DNA of 64,000 nucleotides from Wuchereria bancrofti. Lineage: Eukaryota; Nematoda; Chromadorea; Rhabditida; Onchocercidae. Below are positions 11,252 to 26,064 of the stretch, piece after piece. Both the position numbers and the translations under genes were made by a program. The first letter of the stretch is position 1; every line of letters starts with the position of its first letter. The stretch covers positions 138,902 to 202,901 of the forward strand of contig SSBO01000002.1 of assembly GCA_005281725.1 (NCBI GenBank), read 5' to 3'. The notes beneath the pieces are model-generated. The model had not been told where the DNA came from and did no database searches. It worked only from the letters and a program-made list of their open reading frames with translations.

Positions 11252-14200
11252 TCAAGCAAGAGTAAAATTCACTGGTGGTTCGCCCTTTCGACCGACTAAC
11301 AAATAAGTATCCATGCCACCATCTACTCCTTTTACTTCAATATGATCACGATATTCAAAGTCGTAGCGATCACACAATAAATCTCGAGTTTTCTTAGATA
11401 CCTGTAATAAATATTAACTTTATAAGTCACAGAAATTATCAAAGCAAAAGCTTTATAACCTAACAGTTCCATCGCAAAAATTAAATTCTTGAATTACAAT
11501 CTAAGCTAAAGACTAAAAAATAAATAGGAATGAAAAAAAAAAAAAAAGAAAAAAATACAACCTGTATTCGATTCTGAACACCGGTACTATACATTCTAGA
11601 TGCAATATTCACTGTATCACCCCAAATATCATAGTATAGTTTTGTGGTACCAATAACACCAGCTGTTACCGGGCCAATATTATAGCCAATTTTACAAATA
11701 AAATCAAAATTCAACAAATCTTGATTAAAATAATTCAATTGTTGTTGCAAACCGATTGCAAATTCCATCAACTAAAAAACAAACAAACATAAATTTCTAA
11801 ATTGACGAACAATATAGTATTAATAAAATCGAAATACATTGAAAAAAAAAAAAAAAAACTCGCACTGAAAACGTTCACATTGACTTTTCATCACTCTTTC
11901 AATTAGTCAGAAAAACGAAAACTTTTAACATCTAAAAAAGAATCTTCGTAATTTTCGACTCTTACTGATTGACTGTTTTTCAAAAAATGAATTTGAATTT
12001 GTCTAAAATCTAACAGCTGCAGCAAATTTGGTAGTTTTGTAAAATCAAAGACCTGATAAAGATGTTCATAAGGATGCTGAGCTGAACGTCTTCTATCTGG
12101 ATTTAATCCAGCTGCTGCCATATATGTAGGTCCAATAGTCTTGATTTTTTCAACCTGTGAAAAGTCAGGTCTATCCAGCAATTCATCAAAATCCCCAATA
12201 ATCTCATTTAATACTCGTAAAAATTCACGTCCTCCTAAAATATTTAACAAATTTTTTAGCAAATGCTTCCTGTTTTAGTTTTAAGTGCATAAAGTTCTTA
12301 ATGGAAAATTATTAAGACCTCAAATATTTTCATTAGTTCGCATAAAGAAATTTCTAACAGATCAGCAAAACAATTTACTCAACATTTTTTTTTTTTTTTG
12401 TGAAATATGATCTTTGATTCTCTCATCCGTCAAAAAATACATATGTTAAGATATTTAAACTAAGAATAAATCTTTGCCAAAAAAATTAAATCTTTTAAAA
12501 ATTTAAATTCAACAACAAACCCTCAAAAGTTTCTTCATACATTTCGTTCCAATTGGTTATTGTAGCAAAAAGAACAGCTGTTAGCGCATGATTTTCAGAG
12601 TATCTGATACTTGATTTCAGGGAATCTATGGCATGTTGTGGGATGATATTGGTTAGAAGCCAATCAGCTTGATCACGTACCGCTTGCATTTGTCGCATGT
12701 CACGTTGTGCTTGGACATCACCAAAGAAAGACATTCGAAATGCAGCTTCAAACTAAATTAATTAACATATTAAATATTTCAAGTTAAGATTTTCTTAATA
12801 TATTCCTAATATTCAAGTTTTTGTCTGAGAAGTTAGTATTAATGCAAGTAAAAATTTTTGAAAATTCATTGAGGTTTAAATAATTATGCTAAATATTATT
12901 TGTTGAATTGATTTCCATAATCTTTTTACAAAAATCTAAATACATAAATATTTGCCATATGCATTTCACATTTCTAAGTGCATAGATAAAAAAAAAGAAT
13001 CTCGCCTGGTAATTGAGAAAAGCGACTAAAACGACAACTAAAAAGACATCGATACAAATTTCAGGTAAATTAATAGGAGAACCAAATCGTCCTGATGCCC
13101 AAACTGGTACAGTACCATTGCAGGAACGTGGCCCAATATTTGGATTACTGGATGCTACAATCTGACTAAGATTTTTTTTCCGAAACTCAATTCAAATTAT
13201 TGAAAATGAAAATGAAGTCTAATATAAATGCATTTCATCATAGTTTATCTATCAACGAACAATATTTTACAAGGAATGGAAATTTAAGGTAAGAGCAATT
13301 CTTTATTTTTTAGATGAAAAACTTACATTTGTCGACTAATGTACCAATCCGATACTGGCAAACATAAGTGAGCCATAAAAATACAACACCAACCAACAAT
13401 GCTTCAGCTGTTTTTGGCCAAGCTGAGAGTTGCGAAAAATTGCAATGTGCAAATAATGCAACCAGAAATATATAGGCTAAAACAAATTATCCTATGTTTG
13501 CAGCTAAAGAATTGAAATTTGTTGCAAAAAAAAAGATGCTTGAAATTATTATAAAGATCGCAAAGATTGTGCAAAACTATATTGCATGCTGAATGATACA
13601 ACATTAGTCTTACAAAAGAAAAATTTTTACTATTAGTCTTTAAGCACTGGATTTTCAATCCAATCTTTCAAAGCATATTTAAATTTTAATTTCAGGATAA
13701 AAAAAATGGAAATCTAAAATAAGTACAAATAATCCAGAAGTTTTTTTTTTCGAAAAAAAAAATGAACATACAAAATAAAATTCGCTGTGTGAGCAAATTT
13801 GGCGAAATACATGCATATTCCTGGGCAATAATATCATCACATAAAGGTGCTACTGTTAAAGCAACACCTGCTGGTAGCAGTATAAGTACCATTCCTGAAT
13901 GAATCGCCAAAATTTTTATTAATGCAAATTAATAAGAATTAGAAATTAGAAAACGCATAATCAAATTAGACTTATAATACGAGTAGATAAAGAGTGCGAC
14001 AAGTTAAACAAAGAAGATTTCTTGATTTGTATTTGTTACAGATGACCTTTTGGTGTAATAATTAAAAATTTAAATCATTTTGCAATTGAACTGTACAAAA
14101 ACTCCTTCATATGATAGAAAAGAGAGTGAAAGTATTACTGGAATTGCCCGATTACTTAGACGAATGCATACTAATATTACATGCAAAAGAATAATTACCT

Positions 14201-17200
14201 AAAAATGACTCATAATTCAAACGGTTAAAATATTTTCTATAATTGATTTTACAAATAAGATGTTCTGATCGCTTCACCATTTCTTCTCTCTTTACTTATC
14301 ACAAAATAAAAAACAAACATGGTGATCTAAAAAAATGAACTAACCTGTAATATGACGTGGTGTCCAAAGATTAACAAATGGGAAAATCGTTTGACGCCTC
14401 ATTAATGGTATACCAATGACAATGATAATCAATACAGTAGCAATAAGTGAGATCGTAAAATATATAATAAAAATAGTATTTAACATTCCCGAAATAAGAA
14501 CTGCAGCTGCGCAAATGATAAGTAACATTCCAGCTACCAGTACATCAATAAATACACCCGAATAATGATAATGTAAATCTGAGTTATCAGTTTGTGATGC
14601 CTGAAAAATTTGCTTTATTTATTGATCACGAAAAATTTGAACTTCAAACTAAAATATTCATAATGGTCAATTTAGGTTTTTGAGACATAAAACGGATTAT
14701 AAATCCATGCAACTAACTTTTAACTATCTCAAATGCTTAACAAACATTATTTAAGTAGTAAAATGAATTTCAAAAGAAATATTCATAGTTAGTTTAAATT
14801 CTTGAAAGATAATTTACTTCTTAGTTATGATAATTACCCTTAATCTTTACCTATTGCAAAATATTACATTTATGATTCATATTTATGAACAAAAAAGTGA
14901 CAAACATTTTTGCATCGTCCTACATCACAATTAGGCCATTGACGATCAATAGATTCTGCAAAATGTGCCCTATATCGCTCTTCGATGTTTAGTTCGTTAA
15001 ATCGTAGGGTCCATCTGTTTAACCAATCATTACGCACCCAGAAACCACGATTAAAATTAATATCTGCATTCTGCAAAAAAAAAAAAACATAGCACGGAAT
15101 AAAACTCATTTCTAAAATCGAATCAATAAATATGTTAGACTGATAAATTACTAGACTGATAAAATTCAAATTATTTAGATTTTATGAAATTTTATTGCCA
15201 TAAAATTTCCATAAATTTTTATATTTTTTTTTGCCATAAAATTTATTAGAATTAGAAAAATAATGGAAGTAATCTTTTTGATAGCAGCAGGTATGCCAAA
15301 ACATCATACCTGGATTACTACAACAAGGCGTTCGTCGAAAGCACGATCGTCTGTATCAAATCGTGTTAAGGATGGAGCATTTTGATGATACGAGATTGCA
15401 GTCTCGATTGGACCTGCACAAGAAAAAGTATCCGAAATTGAGTCCTGAAAAATATGGAAAGCGAATTTGGATAAAATGCATAAAGGAAAAATTAATATTA
15501 AAACTGAAAGATTATTACAGCATTTGAGATTTCAACTTGGGATAATAAAATTTATTAAAAAATATTAAAATTTCAAACAAAGTAAAAATTTTGGAAGTCA
15601 AATATTCGAAAAAAAAACAACTAATGAAAGATTTAATTTTTGACTTTTCATTTATTTTTCTTTTAATTAACATTACAAGAAAGGTTTATTAAAATTAAAA
15701 AATAAAAATAAACCTGTATTCCTGAACTCTTTGAATCACGTCTGCTGCTTCCATTTAGTAGTTCACGTGACATTTTACCATCTAACTGATCAGTTATACT
15801 GAACGGTTTCGTGTCATCCGGATGTAAAGCATGTAATGAAGCAGATTTACGCCTTTTTTCAATAACCGGAGATTTATTATTCGCATTCTGTAATCAACAA
15901 AAATACCGTTTTTTTTTTTTTTTTTTTTTAAATAAACATAAATATTTAACAACAATGTTCAGTCAGCAATGTTCTACATGCCACTTAAAGTTAATCTATC
16001 AAAATATTTCAAAATTACAACTATAAATAGAATCCATACTATGCGTAACACTATTCGATCTTAATTTCATGCTTATTCGCTTAATTTATTCTCAGATTCC
16101 TAAATTATACAAAAAAAATAAACCTTATCCAAACATTCACTGTGATGGAGAATTTGTGCCGAATTACTTTCACACTTCCTTTCCAACATTTTCATCTTCA
16201 AATTACCACTATACCGTTCAACAGGTATTGATGTTGTCTGCATCATTTTAATTTTACTCGTTAATCTCTGCAAATAATTGTAAGTCTAAAAAGATATTTT
16301 CGTTTTTTTTTTTTAACTATAACTAACTTACACTCATACATTACTCTGTGCTAAATATTACATCAAATGTATATCTGCTAGCGATGTAACTGATAATATA
16401 TAAAGAGAAAATAAAAAACCCCAAAAAAAAAAAAACAAAATTTGAAAAATTCGCTTTTTATTAGTGTTTCTTCTTATTCAATTCAATGTTCCTACACTTT
16501 TTTTTAACTCTAACAAAAAGTAACACAAAAGCAATAAATCTTTCATTATTTCCCAGTATTATTCTGATACTATGAGTAAAGATTTGTAATATTAAAACGT
16601 AACACAGAAGCAACAAAATTAATACAAAGATTGAAAAATGAATTTTCGAGAGCTAAAAAAAGAGAAAAAAAAACTTTTGCACGGAAAACCTTTTAGGGGA
16701 TAACAATTGCAAAATAAACCTTCCGGAAGTTTATTTGGGATTCAGTTGAAAAGATATCACGTACTGAATCAGAACAGGAATTCGTTTTGTTGATTGAATT
16801 GTACATATCACGCATACGGCCAACAATAAAATAAGTTTTCATACCTGAAAAAATAATATGGAAAAAAAATTTCAAATTTTACTTCATCTCGAAAATGATA
16901 ATTTCAAACTTCAGCATTTCAAATTTACTTTTCATTTTATTTTATCTCCAAACATTCAAATGTTTAAAATCGCTGCAAATTTAATTTCCATTTTATTTCA
17001 TCTCGAAATTCTTAAATTTTTGGACTGTACCAAATTTAGTTTTCATCTTACTTCATTCCGAAACTCTTTGAATGTCCTTCAATTTTTAATTTTTTCTCCC
17101 TCTGTTTTTTCATCTTTATTTCTCAGGATATTTTTACATCGCAATCGAACAGGAAAGGTCATTTTGAAAGTTCAACAGTTTGTCAACCTTGGCAAACTTA

Positions 17201-20200
17201 CGAATTAGCTTGAAATGATGAACTGTCCAGAAATAGAGAAGACAATCTTTCTTATCTGTTGCTTCATTTTCTTTATGTATTTGATTGGAAATTTGCCATT
17301 AACAAAATACAAATTTAATTTTCATCCTTCTTTGAGGTCTAATAAAGATACATTGCTTTGATTTTCACCTTTCTAGTAACTTTCTCCTTCTAAACCCTTA
17401 TTAATCAACTCGTTTAAGTCAATAATCGTTTAAGACACCGATCGATTAAAATATTTCTAACATTTCTTTCTAATCATTCTTTTCATTTATGCAAGGTAAC
17501 ACACTAATATAATTTAAGAAGAAAAAAATTTTCTAATCTTAAATCAAACAAAAAAGCATTTTTCTAAGAAAATTTTGACTACAAAATTTCAATACTTTCT
17601 CTCCTACTAACATTCTAGTAGCCAAAGTTATAATATGTTGCTTTTTTGGTTAAACAAATGTCACTGACGTAAAGATCAACAAATAACAACTAACGTTTTT
17701 TTTTAATGCTATCTTTAATTTGTATTTCAAAATGATGAATCGTCGCACAATTTCTTTTTTTTTTTTCAAAAGAAGTCAAAATTCATTCCTTTTTCTTAAA
17801 AAAGTTAAAAAGAAGCATAAATCGATCAAAATGAATAGTTTATCGCTTAAGAAACACAATGTTGTTTTTATCTTTCTTTAAATTTTTTAAAATGACTGAA
17901 AATGACAAAAAAAAAGAGTAGAATTTTGACAGTTTCATGTGATTTTTTTTAATGTTATTTTAATAAAAATTCTATCAAAAAAATAATTAAATTGATAATT
18001 TAGAAAAAAATAAGTAAGCAGATATAAAAAAAGAGCTTGATTTAACATACATATAAGAAAAATAAAAAATACCAGCATAATCAGGTCCATCTTCCAGGAT
18101 ATATTCATTATTTAAAAATTTTGCAGTAACTTCTGAAATATGTATACGTCCAGCTATTCCTGTTGATTCCATTTCATTCGCAAGTGTTACATCATTTGAA
18201 AAAACATCAAATTTGAATCGTTTCATACCTACCATACCACATAAAACCTTAAAATAAGCTCTTTTGAAAAGTAGGAAGTAGCAAAAAATTACGAAACATT
18301 ACAATTTCAAAAATTCATAAACATTATTTCCATATGGAAAATCTCAAAATTATAGATTGATGAAAGGATTAACCAATATTTTCAAAATTTTTGTAATCTC
18401 TTTAGCAAGTAACCGAAATAAATGAAATTTATAATCATAAAGCTTCACTATAAAAAGTAACAAAAAGAAAAAAAATAAAGAAAAAGAAATAGATTCTGGA
18501 TTTCGACGAAAAGTCATCGAAAGAAAATGATGTTAAAAATGATAAGAACTGAATAATCAATCAAGAAAGGCAATTAAAAAAAAAAAAAAATGTAAAGTAA
18601 ACACAATAAATGCATGCAAAGCAATTTGTTTTTTAAATTAAAACCTGAGAAATGAAACAATTTAATTTATTTTATGAAAAATGATAAACATATACCTACC
18701 TTACCGGTATGTATTCCAACACGCATATTAACATCTTGACCACGATCTTCGTCAAATTGTTGGATAGCAAGAATCATTGCAAGGCCCATTTCAACACAGC
18801 AACGAGCATGATCAGCCCGTGGTTCGGGACAACCTGCTACACAATAATAACAATCACCTGAAATTTATTAAAACTTATTTTTACTCAAGTTTTTATCTTG
18901 TAATCATAAAATTATGCAAACATTGTGATTAGTAACAATTCATATAGCTTAATGAAATTAATAGTATTTAAAGTTTATGAATTCAGAAGTAATTAGCAGT
19001 TAATTTAAATACACAAGGACAAATAACCTAATGTACTGATTTTTTCGAGATTGCATAGACCGCATAAATAGTCAAAACGTCCAAATAAATCATTGAGCAA
19101 ATTCACCAATTCACTGGCTGATTTGTTTGATGACATTTTTGTGAAGCCTAAGAGATATGCATGAAAATACTTTTCAAATTTCAAAAAACTGAAATAAAAA
19201 TTAGATAATCGCTAATAATCATATAATTTCAAAGCTAATGAATTTCAACAAATTTCGAAAAAGATAAAGAAGAGGTGTGCTTTCATTTTATGATATCTTA
19301 CTTCAAATCATGCTTTTTTTATTCATATTAATTTCTTTCTTTCAGTATAGATTAGTAATAAATGATGAATAAATATAAGAAATGAAACTACTTACCAGCA
19401 ATATCGGCAAAAATAATAGAAACATTGGTCATCAAATTCATCGTAAATGGTCGAAACTTTCGGACATTTGGTGCTAACAACGTTCCTGTTGATGCATTTG
19501 CTTCTCGGGTATTTTGGAAGTGACCTTTCGTGCTCTCTGTACTTGTCGTGCGTAAATATGCATCCTGACTAGCCGATGACCTCCTTACATTTGTTTCTTT
19601 TAGCAATTCATCAGCAACCTAGAAGCATGAAATATTGGAAAAAGTTAAAATTAAAGAGGAAAAGAATCAAAAAGGGATAATCAGAGGTCAAAATATTAAA
19701 ATGTTAAAAATGAAAATGGAAATGTTAACAGTAGAAAGACATAGTACTTCAGATTGTGCATTTAACAAAATAGAAATATTTTACTATGGAATTTCTGTCA
19801 TATGAAAAAGAAGCAAAATTTTGATCAAAAAAATTAACCCTTTTTGGCATAACAGACTGTATCATATGATCTTTCAATTGTGTTTCCATTTCTAGATCTT
19901 TACGCGCAAGTAACGATTGCCCTACTCTTAGAAACGTTTTCCGCTGACGAACTGAAAAAAACATAAAAATTTCTAGTTTAAAATTGAGATCAAATTTTTA
20001 GCTTCAAAAATTTCATACAATATAATTGATTAAAGTTTATACTTCAAATTAACTTATCTAAATCAGTATCAATTATTATAAATAATGAAATGAGAAATAC
20101 TTGAGTAACTATATCTGTTACCTTGTGTCAAAATAAATAAATGAACACCAAGTAGATTGATACCAAAGTGGAGGATAAGTTTAACACCCAACGTATCACC

Positions 20201-21976
20201 ATAATTCATACTTCCAGTAGCGATCATTTCGAATAATATCGAATAGATTAAACCAATGCAAATACATAAATATAGTGGTAATGGAACTACTGTATAGATT
20301 AATAATACTACCTGTAAAATCATTCAACTTTAAAGATAACAAAATATATAAAAATTTGAAATAAGTTAAAATAGAAAATAAAAAAAAATTACCTGAAAAC
20401 TTGTGGCTAAATCACCAATAGGACTCATGAAAGAACCGGATTTATCAGAGAAAATAAGTAGAGTTACAGTACAAAGTATAAAAACACAAAGAAATGATGC
20501 TGGCATGTAAAAACGTTGATAATGAACCGAAAATAATGTAAAGAGAAACATTCCAAATGATATTATAAATAAAGTGATCGATATTAGCTGAAATGAAAAT
20601 CTCAAAATCAGTATAAAATTGATATTATCAAAAGTGAAATGGAATAAATGAAATAGAGTAAAATTTGACTGAATTTAAAGAACAATTAGAGTAAAATCTG
20701 ACTGAATTTAAAGAACAATTAATTACAGTAAATTATGAATTTAGTTTAATTTCATCTCAAGTATAAACTAATTTAACATTCGTTTTACTAGTATCCGTCC
20801 GATCATTCAATGCAACATAAACCTTAAATAAGCCATTTTTTATAACTAGTTAAAATCTAAAAGATTAACCACAAAAGACTGATTACAATGCTAACTTAAA
20901 GTAAAGTAATTTGTAAAAATTCCACCAAAAAAAAAAATAAGATAAAACTAGAAATAATTCAGATATAACTTACCCAATGTATTAAGCTAGCATGATTAAA
21001 AATTTCCAAATATATAATCCATAAAATGCATGATAAACAAATGTATACAAGTCCAGATCTGAAATTTTTTTTGTTATAATCTTTAGTTGATGATAAAAAT
21101 AATTGCAATAATAAAAGTGATGAAAAATTTTAAGTTTTACTAAACAACAAAAAAAAAAGACAAAAAAATAAGTTGTAAAATTTAAAATAAAAAAATATTT
21201 TCTAAAAAAGAAAAATAAAATAACTAACCTAAATCTATCTCTGAGTTGTGGAAAACTGCATTTCCAATATTGCGTTTCTAAAGCCGTTGATGAAAATTGT
21301 GGATTCCACCATCTAGTAGAAACTCTCTCGAAGAATGATGCATGTGGTGGATTTATGGAATGGCCATGTGTCTAAAAAATAATTAATAATAATTTTTTAA
21401 TTCATAAATGAAATTTCGATTTTTATAATTTATAATTCTCATTCGTTCTCTTCTTTTCTCTTTTTTCTTTTTTGCTAACTGATTAATCTATCTATAATAA
21501 TATATGAAAAAAGAATAATAATAATAATACAATATCATTAAAAATTTAATATAATAATGAAATTTCGATTTTTAATCATTTTGAAATATTCTTTTCTTTT
21601 TCCCTCTCTCTCTTTACACTTCATCATCTATCAATTATAATCATTTATTTAAAAGTTTTCTCTTTCTCTCTCCCTCTCTCTCTCTTTTTCAAAACAAACG
21701 AAACTATTGATTAATCAATTAAAATTTAATGAAAAATTTAAACAAAACCATTGTTTCAGTGATCGGATGTTGTTCACTATTTGAACCATTCGGTATTGGT
21801 GTTTGTAAACTACCACTACTACCAGAACCATTGCTACCAGAACCTCTGCTACCACCAGTAACACCTCGAATTCCAATAGATGAAAAATGTTCATCATCAA
21901 TTGTTGTTGTTGTTGCTGCTGCTAACATGCTAACTGCTTCATCAACTATATTCTCATCTTCTTCATCGTTCTGCAT
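11252..21976 (-). CDS. acy-1: Transmembrane adenylyl cyclase, AC9 / ACY-1 type
   Basis: It converts ATP to cAMP at the plasma membrane under G-protein control. Exons (minus): 21976-21749, 21371-21229, 21058-20974, 20587-20393, 20311-20122, 19951-19839, 19618-19396, 19147-19028, 18857-18700, 18247-18073, 16844-16720, 16267-16124, 15887-15714, 15444-15310, 15070-14924 (or 14906), 14600-14345, 13894-13772, 13476-13327, 13154-13006, 12752-12521, 12234-12053, 11771-11562, 11401-11252; about 1268 aa. The order is a Gly/Ser-rich N-terminus, six membrane spans (about 130-280), C1a (385-550), a variable C1b, six more spans (790-1005) and C2a. C1 shows FADIAGFTKM and [18 protein letters not shown], giving the metal-binding Asp390 and Asp434. 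C2 shows [21 protein letters not shown], with Lys1120, Asp1197, Asn1204 and Arg1208. All catalytic residues are present. It ends directly after C2a, without the C2b tail of mammalian AC9. ATG 21976 follows an in-frame stop. Intron 19 is GC-AG. The remembered human AC9 aligns throughout, including WLLxNIIPxH. Confidence 0.95.
12753..13005 (-). other. GC-AG intron 19 of the adenylyl cyclase gene
   Basis: Exon 19 ends ...AATTACCAG and the intron starts gcgaga; exon 20 begins TTTGAAGC after aatttag. This join aligns without gaps to AC9 (FLN-xx-FExxxR...GDV). An alternative GT donor 33 bases further (AAT|gtgaaa) would keep phase but insert 11 residues not seen in the family, so GC is favoured. Confidence 0.7.
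20655..20721. repeat. Direct duplication, 34-base period, in cyclase intron 3
   Basis: The motif GACTGAATTTAAAGAACAATT occurs twice in tandem, each preceded by AGAGTAAAAT. It is intronic between the exons ending at 20974 and starting at 20587. Confidence 0.8.
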
Positions 21977-22050
21977 CCTTTTCCTTTTTCTTTTTTTATT
22001 AGTGACTTCTTGTTAAAAATAATTTTCGTTCCCACTTGAGGATTAATTTT

Positions 22051-22080
22051 TCCTCTCTCTCTCTCTCTCTTTCTTTCTCT
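22051..22080. repeat. (TC)n tract, (GA)n in the cyclase 5' UTR
   Basis: A run of TC dinucleotides 75-105 bases upstream of the cyclase ATG. On the coding strand it gives a purine-rich GA leader. Similar TC tracts occur in cyclase intron 1 (21601-21690). Confidence 0.8.
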
Positions 22081-25000
22081 TTTCTCTTTGTTTTCTTTTT
22101 TTTTTTCTTCAAATTCCTTTTACAGTTTAAATTTTTACTTGGCTAATTCCCAAATTCATTAATATGCTATTTTCAGATCATCGACCTATACTCATCCTTT
22201 CTTTGTTTTTTTTTCTTTTTTCTTCAAAAAAAAGAAAAAAAAAAAAGTGAATGGATGATAAAATGATTTAGAATTAATTGTAATTATCACTGAATGTTGC
22301 TTTCATTCATTGTTAATAATCTTTTTTTTTCTCCATGATTTCAGTACAAGTAGCTATAATATAAGTTTGCAAAGTATTAGTGAATAATCTGAAATGGAAA
22401 AATGGAAATGAATTTAATTTGTAAGAAATAAAAAATGAAATATTTCAATAATTCCGTAATTACATTCGAATGATTGTATAAATAATTTATAAAAAATACT
22501 ATTAAGAGATAACACTCTTTAAACTCTGATTTAATTACAAATAAACAAAAAAATATTTGATCCTTTTTAACATTTCTAGCATTCCTAAAGTAAACAATAT
22601 TATATTTTACAATATTTTAAAATGCTTTATGCTTTCTTTTTTCAATGTTAGCAATTTATTTATTATATAATTAAAATAATACTTAATAAAGCAAATTTAA
22701 AGTATGCTTAATTTAAGCAAACATAAAAATAAACACCTGGATATTTGGCTAAAAATTTACTGCTAACATAAAATGAAATAAATGATTGAGTGAAAAATTT
22801 TACAGTAAATATGAAAAAATAGTTTTGAAGATGAGAACCATAAGAGTGGCTAATTAACGGAAATTAATTAACATAGTAGATTTATTGGAGAATAATCATT
22901 ATCAAAACTGATAGCTCTAAAAATAAAAATAAAATAAAAAATAACAGACAAAACTGCTAAAAGATTTAATAGTAGAAGTGATCAATGTTTGAAACATAAC
23001 AAAATGTGCAAGATCTCTCATAAATTTTATTGGAAATTAAAAAAGAAAAAAAAAGAAAAGAAAGAAATTATTTTTAAGCATTATTTTGTCTTAATCCATA
23101 AAATAGCAACATATCAACAGCATTTATCGATTGGAGGAGCATTTTTTTTTTTTTTTTTAATTTCAGAAAGTATTTATTATACTTTTATAACTTCCATAAA
23201 AATTATTAATATGTTGGAATTATACACTACAAATTGATTTGATACAACGAAAATTATAACAACTGTTGATAGTTGATAATATTGATTGCTTTATTGTTGT
23301 TTATGTAATAAATTTTGCACTTTAAAGCAAGAAAATAACGAAAGCTAAGCAAATAACTTTAGAAAAGAGCTTTCTTTTTTCTTAGAAATAACAAAATATT
23401 GATCTTTTTATTTTATTCAATCATTTATAATACTTTCTTCGAAAATTATTTCAAACGTCCAATAATTATTCGTTTAGTTAATTGAAAGATTATTTTTGTT
23501 TTATTTCAATTTTATATCAAATTATTTTAATTGAATTTTCGCATTGTTTTAGTTGAAATTTTATATCAAATTATATATTAATTTACTAAATTAAACTTTA
23601 TTGAATTTCTATCAAAAATTTATCAAAAAAAAAAAAAAAAAAATGTAATTTCCATTTCCCTTTCCGTTTTTTTCTCCTATTCAATCTTCCTTCCTATAAT
23701 TGTGTGATTTCTAAACTTTCTCATCTTATTATCATGCTTATTACACCAATTACTCGATGATATATTTCTTTCAGATATCTTTTTTTCTTTTTATCATTTA
23801 ACAGTATTTATTGATATATTATAGTCAAAACTAGTATTTTCCAAAGAAAAATTAAACATTTATTCTAATCATACTTATTTTCATAGCCTATTTCATCCCT
23901 TAGGTTATTATCAATTTCATTAATTTTTTCATAAAAATGAAAATAACACAATTGATTTCTCACAAACATCATACAAGAGAGATACAAAAAAGTTATATTT
24001 ATTTCAACTAATTTTATAAACATTCTAAAGGCTTATAAGTTGAAATAAATATCAAGCTACTAATTACTATAGATGATAAAAACTTGAAAAAGAAAATGAA
24101 TAAAATTTCAATAAACCAAAAAGACAAAAAAAAAGTTCTCGTCCTTTTTATCTTATTATAAATAATCAATTATTGCACTGATAACATTATCATTTATCCG
24201 AGTTTTTATTTATTATAAAATCAGATAACGTGATATTTACTTAATTGTAAAATAGATAAATGTATACTGAGATCTGATAAATATTTCAAAGCAATATTTA
24301 TACAAAAATATTCCAAATTGGAATATATGAAAATTTTCATGCTATAGTTATGATAACTTTTTTTTTTTCTAAAAAAATAAAAAAATGGAGAAATAAAATT
24401 GAAAATATAGCAATGAAGAACAAAGAGTGAAGGTAAATAATACTAAACGATGAAAGAAATTTTCATTCATATCACTTGCATATTGATAATTTTTATTAGC
24501 AAATGTGAAAATATAAACTCAAAGTTTAACATAACAAAAGGTGGAATAAATAAACAAAACAAATAAACAAACAAACAAAAAAAGGATGAAAAATATGTAT
24601 CCATTATTTCTAGCGTAAAAATGTTTTCGTTCCCTGAGGAACTATAAATCTTTTAAGTTCATCGTTAAAGATGAGAGGAAAAATGATGGAAGATGAAATA
24701 AAATGAAATGAATCATAAGTAAAAAGAAAAGCAATCTTTTTCCTTTAGCAAAGAAAACATTAGCACATCATAAATGGATTGAAAGTTAATGTAAAAAAAA
24801 AGGAGGAAATTTTAATGGGTTAATATAGTTAGATTAGCTTAATATTTCATGCATGCAAAAAAATTATACCATTTTAGTTTTTAAAATGGAAATTTTTACA
24901 AGAAATGATAAAATTAGATTAAGCAAATAAAATTTTAAATTTTTACATGTAAATAAGGAAACATTAAGAGAATAAAAAACATGAATTGAAGTATTTATTT

Positions 25001-26029
25001 GTAAGAATAATAATAATAATAACAATAATATATTAAAATATGTTAATAAATGAATGAAGAAAATATAAAAGTTTATTTAAAGTAATATGACTATTCTAGG
25101 ATTTATTTAATTTCACATATGAATGTATTATAGATTTATCTATCATTAATTTACTCATACAATAATACATTTGCTGTTCTAATAATATGTTTAACTAGTT
25201 ATTATTATAAATATTTCCAAGTTATATTTCAAACAAATATATAAGTTGTATTATTTTGAGAAAAAAAAAAGCATAGATGAATTGATGTAAAAGAATAAAT
25301 GTGAAAAAATGATTACACTTAACTTCACGTTATAGTTCAAATCTAGAAATTAAACATCATTTTCATTTTTCATTTTCTAAATGCTATAATATTTGATCCA
25401 ATAATTCAATTTTCATCTTTTCAAAAATATTCAATTAGGTATTTCCACTTTTTTTTTTCTTCAAATTGACAATTTAAAAAGAAAAAAGAAAAGTATTTTG
25501 AGATTTTTTCTGCTTCATTTTTTCACATTCCTTATCACATAACAACCATTTAATCTTTTCCAAAATTGGTGAAATAGTCAAATAACAAATACATTTTACA
25601 ATCATTTATATTACTTACATACAAATAAATACAACGAGACACAATGAATTATTAAATGAGTAAATAATTAAAATGAGAATAAAGAACAATTAGTAATGTG
25701 AAAAAAAAAAAATTAAGAAGAGAAATAAATATCTTAAATATAAATAATACACATAAATAATACATAAAGCTATGGCCAATGGCCAAGTCATAAGTTCGAA
25801 AGCTTTCAAAAAAAAAAAAAAAATCAATCAGCTAAAATATGTATGTGTGCAAGCTGTTAGCCTATGTATGTACCTTACATATATATATGCACGATGGCTA
25901 CTAGACCAATTTATTTCACTTTAAAAAAAAAAAAAAGAAACTGAATCGAAATATACTCATATCAGAAATGAAATGAAATGAAATAAAATGAAAATGAAAG
26001 TGAGGGTGGAAGATGAGATACGAAAAGAG

Positions 26030-26064
26030 GATGGATAGATGGATGGATGGATGAATGAATGATT
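26030..26064. repeat. (GATG)n tetranucleotide tract
   Basis: ATGGATAGATGGATGGATGG-type repeat followed by ATGAATGAATG. It lies beside GAAAT-rich sequence at 25968-26000. Confidence 0.8.

Noticed and set aside
21729..22016. 95-codon plus-strand frame over the cyclase first exon
   Set aside because: It is the antisense of the Gly/Ser-rich N-terminus; the minus strand carries the ATG, donor and in-phase exon 2.
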